Shown: positions 1 to 5,569 of the stretch, in pieces
Layout of the letters: each line of letters begins with the position of its first letter
Position numbering within the stretch: the stretch's first letter is position 1
Assembly (NCBI GenBank): GCA_934351765.1
Contig: CAKRJM010000093.1
Coordinates: 1 to 8,410 of the forward strand
Length of the DNA: 8,410 nucleotides
Reading direction: 5' to 3'
Origin: an uncultured Lachnospiraceae bacterium
GTDB lineage: Bacteria; Bacillota; Clostridia; Lachnospirales; Lachnospiraceae
The notes under the pieces: generated by a model
The model's input: only the letters and a program-made list of their open reading frames with translations
Told to the model about the DNA's origin: nothing
The model's database searches: none
Position numbers and translations under genes: made by a program

Positions 1-130
1 CTTGAACGTATACCAAAAGAACGCACGGGCAATATCTTTTTATAAGAGAGAAGGATTTGAGATTCAGCATAGTGGCATAGATGAGGCTACCGGAGAAAAA
101 GATTATGTAATGACATGGCAACACAAATAG
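1..130 (+). CDS. GNAT family N-acetyltransferase, C-terminal fragment
   Basis: This is the last 42 residues of a gene that begins before the window; the reading frame starts with a full codon at position 2 and ends at TAG 128-130. The visible peptide contains NVYQKNARAISFYKREGF, which matches the C-terminal part of the GNAT fold (the asparagine-containing strand and helix preceding 'FY.K.GF' that close over acetyl-CoA). It then ends in a short tail with GEKDYVMTW, similar to tails of small single-domain acetyltransferases of the YjaB/PhnO kind. GNAT enzymes transfer the acetyl group of acetyl-CoA to an amine; the substrate cannot be told from this part. The gene faces the minus-strand gene at 252-473. 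The GNAT call is firm for the fold, but the specific role is unknown. Confidence 0.8.
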   Translation, partial: LNVYQKNARAISFYKREGFEIQHSGIDEATGEKDYVMTWQHK

Positions 131-140
131 AAATTCCAGT

Positions 141-169
141 TTGCCGGCTAAGCCATTTAAAGGCCGGCG
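141..169 (+). terminator. Possible hairpin after the GNAT gene, weak terminator candidate
   Basis: GCCGGC at 143-148 can pair with GCCGGC at 163-168, with a T-G wobble pair added at each end (142/169 and 149/162), enclosing a 12-nt loop. It lies 10 nt after the acetyltransferase stop codon, where a terminator is expected. However, the 3' side is TTGTATGG rather than a run of T, so it is at best a poor intrinsic terminator. The same hexamer occurs a third time at 223-228. Confidence 0.3.
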
Positions 170-231
170 TTGTATGGAAGTTTGCGGACCGCCTCAGACG
201 GAAGAAGCAGAATGTTATACCTGCCGGCCTT
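160..231. repeat. Inverted repeat with long loop and imperfect direct repeat
   Basis: AAGGCCGGC at 160-168 and GCCGGCCTT at 223-231 are a perfect 9-bp inverted repeat separated by 54 nt. The right-hand parts also form an imperfect direct repeat: GCCGGCGTTGTATGG (163-177) and GCCGGCCTTCTATGG (223-237) agree at 13 of 15 positions. TCTATGGTT is repeated at 231-239 and 245-253, the latter overlapping the stop codon of the minus-strand gene. The block fills the convergent gap between two genes. It may be a degenerate intergenic repeat or transcript-end structure; no transposase or target duplication was seen. Confidence 0.45.
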
Positions 232-251
232 CTATGGTTCATTTTCTATGG

Positions 252-473
252 TTATTCGGTAAAGGTATATCGAACGGAGTAGCCGTGGGAATCTCCGGTG
301 ACGATGATGGTGTCGCCGTCCTCGTTCTGGAACTGCTCCAGGATCGGAAATAATCCGTGTTCGTTTACATATGCTTCAGGGCTTTCGGCCTCAGCTTCAA
401 TGATTTCCTTCTGAGCGTGCTTTGTGCCGCCGCAGGGGTTAATGGATTCGATGATGATTTCATATTCGTGCAT
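252..473 (-). CDS. Small conserved-looking acidic protein of unknown function (73 aa)
   Basis: The ATG at 473-471 is preceded by AGGAGGA (487-481) with 7 nt between, and further upstream by a good promoter (515-543), so this small gene is very likely real. The 73-residue product is acidic (many Glu/Asp, with EAEAESPEAYV in the middle). It has no signal peptide and no membrane segment, and one cysteine in INPCGGTKHAQ. It appears to be a compact alpha/beta cytosolic protein: a strand at 1-10 (MHEYEIIIES), a Gly-rich turn, a helix around 20-38, a helix at 40-50, and a hairpin with DGDTIIVTG and SVRYTF. I do not recognise a named family. Similar short proteins are, I believe, found in Lachnospiraceae, but that is recollection only. 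It is divergent from gltB but has a separate promoter, so co-regulation is possible but not shown. Confidence 0.8.
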   Translation of the reverse strand: MHEYEIIIESINPCGGTKHAQKEIIEAEAESPEAYVNEHGLFPILEQFQNEDGDTIIVTGDSHGYSVRYTFTE

Positions 474-514
474 GATAGAGTCCTCCTGGAACGATTGATC
501 AATTTATTACAGGA

Positions 515-543
515 ATTATAAAGGATTTTCCGAAAAAAATCAA
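515..543 (-). promoter_or_regulatory. Sigma-A type promoter of the small minus-strand gene
   Basis: Read on the minus strand, TTGATT (543-538) is followed by 17 nt and a perfect TATAAT (520-515). This predicts a start near 508 and a leader of about 35 nt before the ATG at 473. The spacer carries an A/T-rich inverted repeat, GATTTT (524-529) / AAAATC (536-541). The 10-bp palindrome ATTGATCAAT (494-503) lies just inside the predicted transcript start. Either could be an operator, but no regulator is identifiable. Confidence 0.75.
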
Positions 544-713
544 AGGGATTTTCACATGCGATTTATGTTTTTTTACAGGTACAATCATGTCCATGGAGAA
601 TATCAATTGTATTAGACAGGAGAAAATACTGGGGAAAAGCTAAAATAAGACGGATAATATAATGAAAAAACAATAAAATTCAAATAATCAGACAATTAAA
701 TAAAAAGTTTTTA
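544..713. other. AT-rich spacer between divergent promoters
   Basis: This is non-coding sequence between the two divergent promoters, very rich in A/T, especially from 641 on. A TATAAT occurs on the plus strand at 658-663 but has no acceptable -35 box 16-18 nt upstream. No open reading frame with a ribosome binding site and no stable hairpin was seen before the palindrome at 697-717. The A-tracts next to the gltB promoter could act as an upstream activating (UP) element. Confidence 0.6.
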
Positions 714-717
714 TTTA
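697..717. repeat. Perfect AT-rich palindrome overlapping the gltB -35 box
   Basis: TAAATAAAAA (697-706) and TTTTTATTTA (708-717) are a perfect 10-bp inverted repeat around a single G at 707. The right arm runs into the -35 hexamer TTTACA (714-719). Its centre lies at about -42 relative to the predicted start near 749. That is where an activator touching RNA polymerase, or a repressor occluding the -35 box, would bind. The near-pure A/T composition makes a chance origin or a plain UP element possible. Confidence 0.45.
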
Positions 718-742
718 CAATCGAAAAAAACAGGTGTATGAT
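714..742 (+). promoter_or_regulatory. gltBD promoter
   Basis: TTTACA (714-719), a 17-nt spacer and TATGAT (737-742) form a good housekeeping-sigma promoter. A TG lies directly before the -10, and an overlapping alternative -10, GATAAT, is at 740-745. The predicted start is near 749, giving a 5' leader of about 233 nt before gltB. This length is far beyond a simple leader and fits the attenuator found within it. Confidence 0.7.
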
Positions 743-787
743 AATGCACAAGTCAAAACGAGACAGGAACGAAGCATAAGCAGGCGG

Positions 788-811
788 AGGAACCGTCCCG
801 GACGCGTTTTT
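788..811 (+). promoter_or_regulatory. Leader hairpin upstream of the antiterminator element
   Basis: CCGTC (793-797, with its outer C-G pair set off by a bulged C at 805) pairs with GACG and GTTT on the 3' side. The stem runs from A788/T811 inward to C797/G801, with a CCG loop and G-T pairs at the base. The 3' side ends in TTTTT, so it superficially resembles a small terminator. It lies immediately before the two hexaloop hairpins, and its base can be redrawn to compete with the first of them (GCA 780-782 with TGC 811-813). Its role is unknown. Confidence 0.45.
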
Positions 812-812
812 G

Positions 813-846
813 CATAACAGGATATGATCAGACACAAAGGAGTGCC
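813..846 (+). promoter_or_regulatory. Putative ANTAR-type dual-hexaloop antiterminator RNA
   Basis: Two small hairpins stand in tandem. P1 is CATA (813-816), loop ACAGGA (817-822), TATG (823-826). P2 is CAC (833-835), loop AAAGGA (836-841), GTG (842-844), extendable past an A/C mismatch by G831-C846. Both loops are six nucleotides long with A at position 1 and G at position 4, the hallmark of RNA bound by ANTAR-domain proteins. The hairpins are 6 nt apart, and the 3' side of P2 is the 5' arm of the terminator at 841-890, so P2 and the terminator exclude each other. By the known mechanism, a phosphorylated or ligand-activated ANTAR dimer would hold P1/P2 and let transcription proceed into gltB. 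The stems are short (4 and 3-5 bp), which is the main doubt. No ANTAR gene lies in the window. Confidence 0.6.
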
Positions 847-890
847 GTAAAACGGAATCGGAAACGATTTGGTTTTGCAGGCACTTTTTT
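841..890 (+). terminator. Intrinsic terminator (attenuator) in the gltB leader
   Basis: AGTGCC (841-846) pairs with GGCACT (880-885). After a bulged A at 879, GTAAAAC (847-853) pairs with GTTTTGC (872-878) with one G-T pair. After one G/G mismatch the stem goes on (G855-T870) into AATCG (856-860) / CGATT (865-869), closed by a GAAA tetraloop. Six T residues (885-890), then A and TTT, follow. It lies about 93 nt before the gltB ATG and well after the promoter, so it must be regulated or partial, because it would otherwise switch off the operon. Confidence 0.88.
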
Positions 891-924
891 ATTTCATAGG
901 AAAGTTCGTCTTATGAATAAAACG

Positions 925-949
925 TGCAATTGATCAGAAGAAAATTGCA
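925..949 (+). promoter_or_regulatory. Hairpin between attenuator and gltB ribosome binding site
   Basis: TGCAATT (925-931) and AATTGCA (943-949) form a perfect 7-bp stem with an 11-nt loop. The element lies between the attenuator and the GGAAG ribosome binding site (972-976). The loop region contains TGATCAGA (931-938), which also occurs at 825-832 between the two antiterminator hairpins. It is not followed by T residues, so it is not a terminator. It may be a 5'-end stabiliser for processed transcript or may have no role. Confidence 0.35.
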
Positions 950-982
950 AAAACGAATCTGAACAGAGAAAGGAAGCTGACT

Positions 983-3900
983 ATGGAAGGAAACCAAGCG
1001 GTACAGGCAAAGGAACAACGAATGGTGCCCGGTCTTTACGAGGAGCGCTTTGAGCATGATAACTGCGGAATCGGCGCGGTTGTGAATATTAAAGGCATCA
1101 AGACTCATAAGACGGTGGATAACGCGCTGAAGATCGTGGAAAACCTGGAGCATCGTGCAGGAAAGGATGCGGAGGGAAAGACCGGAGACGGTGTCGGAAT
1201 CCTTTTGCAGATTTCCCATAAGTTTTTCAAAAAAGCGGCGGCGCAGTGCGGAATCACCCTCGGCGATGAGCGGGAGTACGGTGTCGGCATGTTTTTCTTT
1301 CCACAGGATGAATTATCCAGAGCCCAGGCGAAGAAGATGTTTGAGATCATTGTGGAGAAGGAGGGCATGAAGTTTCTCGGCTGGAGAAGGCTTCCCATCA
1401 ATGAAGGAATCCTTGGCAAGCGGGCACTGGACTGTATGCCCTGTATCGAGCAGTGCTTTATCGGAAAGCCGGAGGATGTGGAGAAAGGGCTGGATTTCGA
1501 CCGGAAGCTTTATGTGGCACGCCGGGTTTTTGAACAGAGTAATGATGATACCTATGTGGTATCGCTCTCCAGCCGGACCATCGTTTACAAGGGCATGTTC
1601 CTGGTAAAGCAGCTGCGTCTGTTCTTTGAGGATCTTCAGTCGCCTGATTATGAGACGGCTATTGCCGTGATCCATTCCCGGTTCAGTACCAACACGACAC
1701 CCAGCTGGATGCGTGCTCATCCGTACCGTCTGATTGTACATAATGGTGAGATCAACACCATCCGCGGCAATGTGGACCGGATGATCGCCAGAGAAGAAAA
1801 TATGGAATCCGAGTTTACCAAGGAGGAAATGTTAAAGGTCGTTCCGGTGGTCAACGAAAGCGGTTCTGACTCGGCCATGCTGGATAACACCCTGGAATTT
1901 CTGGTCATGAGCGGCATGGAGCTTCCGCTGGCGGTAATGATTACCATTCCGGAGCCCTGGGCAAATGACAAATACATGAGCCAGAAGAAGAAGGACTTCT
2001 ATCAGTATTATGCCACCATGATGGAACCCTGGGACGGTCCTGCATCCATCGTTTTCTCTGATGGAGACCTTCTGGGTGCAGTCCTTGACCGGAACGGTCT
2101 GCGGCCTTCCCGGTATTATGTGACAAAGGACGGCTACATGATCCTGGCTTCTGAGGTCGGTGCGCTGGATATTCCTGTGGACAATATTTTAAAGAAAGAG
2201 CGGCTCCATCCCGGAAAAATGCTTATGGTCGATACGGTGAAGGGCGAGATCATTGACGATGAGGAGCTGAAGGACCGCTACATCGACCGCCAGCCCTACG
2301 GCGAGTGGCTGGACAGCAACCTGGTGGAATTAAAGGAGCTGAAGATCCCCAACCAGAAGGTGCCGGGCTTCACCGATGAGGAGCGGGCAAGGCTTCAGAA
2401 AGCTTACGGCTATACCTATGAGCAGTATAAGACTATGATCCTGCCCATGGCACGGGACGGTGCAGAGGCGATTTCCTCCATGGGAGCGGACAGCCCTCTG
2501 GCGGTTCTTTCCAGACAGCATCAGCCCCTGTTCAATTATTTCAAGCAGCTGTTTGCGCAGGTTACCAACCCGCCAATCGATGCGATCCGTGAGGAGATCG
2601 TAACCTCCACGTCGGTATACATCGGCTGTGACGGAAACCTGTTAAAGGAATCACCGGAAAACTGCCGGATCTTAAAGGTCAATAATCCGATCTTAACAGA
2701 TACGGATCTGTTGAAAATCAAAAGCATGAAGGTGGACGGCTTAAAGCCGGTGGTGATCCCGATCATTTATTATAAGAATACTTCCCTGGAGAAGGCACTG
2801 GATCATCTGTTCCTGGAGGCAGACCGGGCACACCGGGACGGCGCCAATATCCTGATCCTGTCGGACCGCGGCATTGATGAAAACCATGTACCGATCCCGT
2901 CGCTCCTGGCTGTTTCGGCGCTGCAGCAGCATCTGGTACGGACCAAGAAGCGGACTTCGGTGGCCATGATCTTAGAGAGCGGCGAGCCGAGAGAGGTTCA
3001 TCATTTTGCAACGCTGCTGGGCTACGGCGCCTGTGCCATCAACCCGTATCTGGCTCATGAGTCGATCCGTCATCTGATCGATTCGAATATGCTGGACAAG
3101 GATTATTACGCTGCTGTGGCCGATTATGATTCCGCAGTACTCCATGGAATCGTGAAGATCGCGTCCAAAATGGGCGTTTCCACGATTCAGTCCTATCAGG
3201 GATCCCAGATCTTTGAGGCAGTGGGGATTTCCAAGGAGGTTATCGACCGTTACTTTACCGATACGGTGAGCCGGGTCGGCGGCGTGACCTTAAAGGATAT
3301 CGCGGCAGATGTGGATGCCCTTCATTCGGCGGCCTTCGATCCGCTGGGGTTACAGGTGGATCTGACCCTGGAGAGTGTAGGAAGTCATAAATCCCGTGCC
3401 GGGAAAGAGGAGCATTTATACAATCCCAAGACGATCCATCTGCTCCAGGAATCCACAAAGACCGGAAATTATGAGATGTTCAAGGAATATTCGGAGCTGC
3501 TCCATGAGGAGCGCAAGCCTATGAACCTCCGCGGGCTTCTGGATTTCAATTATCCGGAGAAGGGCATTCCCATCGACGAGGTGGAGAGTGTGGATTCCAT
3601 TGTGAAACGATTTAAGACCGGAGCCATGTCTTATGGTTCGATCTCCCAGGAGGCCCATGAGACGCTGGCGCTTGCCATGAATGCGATCCATGGAAAGTCC
3701 AACACCGGTGAGGGCGGCGAGGCACTGGAGCGTCTGGCTACGAAGGGAATCATCGGACAGGACCGCTGTTCGGCTATCAAGCAGGTAGCATCTGCAAGGT
3801 TTGGTGTAACATCCAGATTTTTAGTCAGTGCGGATGAGATTCAGATCAAGATGGCACAGGGGGCAAAGCCCGGAGAGGGCGGCCAGCTTCCCGGCAAAAA

Positions 3901-5566
3901 GGTATATCCCTGGGTGGCCAAAACAAGACACTCAACGCCTGGTGTGGGCCTGATCTCCCCGCCGCCTCATCATGATATCTATTCTATCGAGGATCTGGCA
4001 CAGCTGATCTATGATCTGAAAAATGCCAATAAAAATGCAAGGATTTCCGTAAAGCTGGTTTCCGAGGCCGGTGTGGGAACGGTTGCGGCCGGTGTAGCAA
4101 AGGCCGGAGCCCAGGTAATCCTGATCTCCGGATTTGACGGCGGAACCGGTGCGGCGCCCAGAAATTCCATTTACAACGCCGGACTTCCCTGGGAGCTGGG
4201 ACTTTCGGAGACCCATCAGACGCTGATCATGAACGGGCTTCGCGACAAGGTGATCCTGGAAACAGACGGAAAGCTGATGAACGGACGTGATGTGGTGATC
4301 GCTGCGCTGCTGGGCGCTGAGGAATTCGGTTTTGCAACGGCTCCGCTGGTGACTATGGGCTGTGTCATGATGCGGGTCTGCAACCTGGACACCTGTCCGG
4401 TGGGCATTGCGACCCAGAATCCGGAGCTGAGAAAGCGGTTCCGCGGAAAGCCGGAGTACGTGATCAACTTCATGCACTTTGTGGCACAGGAGCTGCGGGA
4501 GTACATGGCAAAGCTGGGTGTCCGCACGGTGGATGAGCTGGTTGGACGTACCGATTTATTAAAGGTAAAGAGTGAGTTGGATTTTGACCGCGCAAAGACC
4601 GTGGACATGTCCAGAATCCTGGATAACCCCTATGTGGGAACAAAGCTGGCCGGTTATCATCATAAAAAAGTATATAATTTTGAGCTTCAGAAGACGCTGG
4701 ATGAACGGGTGCTGGTTAAGAAGCTGCTTCCTGCACTGGAGGCCGGACAAAAGCGCAGCATCGAGGTAGACATCAAGAATACCGATCGGACCTTCGGAAC
4801 CATGTTCGGTGCAGAAATCACGAGGCATTATCCGGAGGGACTGCCGGAGGATACCTTTACGGTGAAGTGTAACGGCAGCGGCGGTCAGAGCTTCGGAGCC
4901 TTTATCCCGGCAGGGCTGACACTGGAAGTGGAGGGTGACAGCAACGATTACTTCGGAAAGGGCTTATCCGGCGGTAAGCTGGTGATCTATCCGCCCCAGG
5001 GTGCTGTCTTCCGGGCAGATGAAAATATCATTATCGGCAACGTGGCTCTTTACGGTGCTACCGGCGGAAAGGCTTATATCAGCGGTCTTGCCGGTGAGCG
5101 GTTCGCCGTGAGAAATTCCGGAGCCAGAGCCGTTGTGGAAGGTGTGGGAGACCATGGCTGTGAGTACATGACCGGCGGCTGTGTGGTGGTTCTCGGAAAG
5201 ACCGGGAAGAACTTTGCCGCAGGCATGAGCGGCGGAATCGCTTACGTGCTGGATGAGGAAAACGATCTGTACCGCAGACTGAACCGGGAGATGGTCTCCA
5301 TGGAAGAACTGACCAACAAATATGATGTGCTGGAACTGAAAAAGATGATTCAGGATCATGTGGCATACACCAATTCGGAGCGCGGAAAAGAGATTTTGGA
5401 GCACTTCGGCGAATACCTTCCGAAATTCAAGAAGATCATTCCTTATGATTATAAGCGGATGCTCAATACTATTGTCCAGATGGAAGAAAAGGGACTGAGC
5501 AGCGAGCAGGCACAGATTGAAGCATTCTTTGCCAATGCAAAGGGTGAAGCGGAAGGAGGACGCTAA
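983..5566 (+). CDS. gltB: Glutamate synthase (NADPH) large subunit
   Basis: This 1527-aa protein has the length and domain order of bacterial GOGAT alpha chains. It hydrolyses glutamine and adds the ammonia to 2-oxoglutarate, giving two glutamates, in a cytosolic complex with GltD. Residues 1-27 look like the propeptide removed to expose the catalytic Cys28 (DNCGIGAV). The class II glutaminase domain covers about 28-430, with HSRFSTNTTPSW at 231-242 and HNGEINTIRGN from 253. The central domain runs roughly 480-790. The FMN synthase domain (about 850-1230) shows GAMSYGSIS (880-888), KSNTGEGGE, GEGGQ (964-968), Lys1024 and GFDGGTGAAP (1050-1059). Cys1127, Cys1133 and Cys1138 (C-X5-C-X4-C) are the 3Fe-4S ligands. 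A Gly-rich beta-helix domain with GSGGQSFGAF fills about 1270-1480. The ATG is preceded by AAAGGAAG (969-976). All key residues seen are intact. gltD follows after 3 nt. Expression is probably set by the leader attenuator. Confidence 0.97.
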   Translation: MEGNQAVQAKEQRMVPGLYEERFEHDNCGIGAVVNIKGIKTHKTVDNALKIVENLEHRAGKDAEGKTGDGVGILLQISHKFFKKAAAQCGITLGDEREYGVGMFFFPQDELSRAQAKKMFEIIVEKEGMKFLGWRRLPINEGILGKRALDCMPCIEQCFIGKPEDVEKGLDFDRKLYVARRVFEQSNDDTYVVSLSSRTIVYKGMFLVKQLRLFFEDLQSPDYETAIAVIHSRFSTNTTPSWMRAHPYRLIVHNGEINTIRGNVDRMIAREENMESEFTKEEMLKVVPVVNESGSDSAMLDNTLEFLVMSGMELPLAVMITIPEPWANDKYMSQKKKDFYQYYATMMEPWDGPASIVFSDGDLLGAVLDRNGLRPSRYYVTKDGYMILASEVGALDIPVDNILKKERLHPGKMLMVDTVKGEIIDDEELKDRYIDRQPYGEWLDSNLVELKELKIPNQKVPGFTDEERARLQKAYGYTYEQYKTMILPMARDGAEAISSMGADSPLAVLSRQHQPLFNYFKQLFAQVTNPPIDAIREEIVTSTSVYIGCDGNLLKESPENCRILKVNNPILTDTDLLKIKSMKVDGLKPVVIPIIYYKNTSLEKALDHLFLEADRAHRDGANILILSDRGIDENHVPIPSLLAVSALQQHLVRTKKRTSVAMILESGEPREVHHFATLLGYGACAINPYLAHESIRHLIDSNMLDKDYYAAVADYDSAVLHGIVKIASKMGVSTIQSYQGSQIFEAVGISKEVIDRYFTDTVSRVGGVTLKDIAADVDALHSAAFDPLGLQVDLTLESVGSHKSRAGKEEHLYNPKTIHLLQESTKTGNYEMFKEYSELLHEERKPMNLRGLLDFNYPEKGIPIDEVESVDSIVKRFKTGAMSYGSISQEAHETLALAMNAIHGKSNTGEGGEALERLATKGIIGQDRCSAIKQVASARFGVTSRFLVSADEIQIKMAQGAKPGEGGQLPGKKVYPWVAKTRHSTPGVGLISPPPHHDIYSIEDLAQLIYDLKNANKNARISVKLVSEAGVGTVAAGVAKAGAQVILISGFDGGTGAAPRNSIYNAGLPWELGLSETHQTLIMNGLRDKVILETDGKLMNGRDVVIAALLGAEEFGFATAPLVTMGCVMMRVCNLDTCPVGIATQNPELRKRFRGKPEYVINFMHFVAQELREYMAKLGVRTVDELVGRTDLLKVKSELDFDRAKTVDMSRILDNPYVGTKLAGYHHKKVYNFELQKTLDERVLVKKLLPALEAGQKRSIEVDIKNTDRTFGTMFGAEITRHYPEGLPEDTFTVKCNGSGGQSFGAFIPAGLTLEVEGDSNDYFGKGLSGGKLVIYPPQGAVFRADENIIIGNVALYGATGGKAYISGLAGERFAVRNSGARAVVEGVGDHGCEYMTGGCVVVLGKTGKNFAAGMSGGIAYVLDEENDLYRRLNREMVSMEELTNKYDVLELKKMIQDHVAYTNSERGKEILEHFGEYLPKFKKIIPYDYKRMLNTIVQMEEKGLSSEQAQIEAFFANAKGEAEGGR

Positions 5567-5569
5567 AAG

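Noticed and set aside
658..663. TATAAT on the plus strand as a second gltB promoter
   Set aside because: There is no acceptable -35 box 16-18 nt upstream, and such hexamers are expected by chance in this A/T-rich stretch.
763..768. An earlier ACAGGA copy as a further ANTAR hexaloop
   Set aside because: The flanking bases (CGAG and ACGA) do not pair, so no stem supports a loop here.
786..806. T-box-like GGAACCG in the gltB leader
   Set aside because: The match to the T-box core is partial. Only about 35 nt lie between the predicted transcript start and the motif, leaving no room for Stem I with a specifier codon.
913..933. Six-codon upstream ORF (MNKTCN) with AGGAAAG before it, between attenuator and gltB
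   Set aside because: It is too short to judge, has no Glu/Gln codon run as in peptide attenuators, and lies after the terminator, where a leader peptide could not control it.
750..982. Known glutamine riboswitch or other metabolite riboswitch
   Set aside because: I could not recognise the conserved core of glutamine, lysine, SAM, glycine or similar aptamers. The conserved-looking part is explained better by the two hexaloop hairpins plus terminator.
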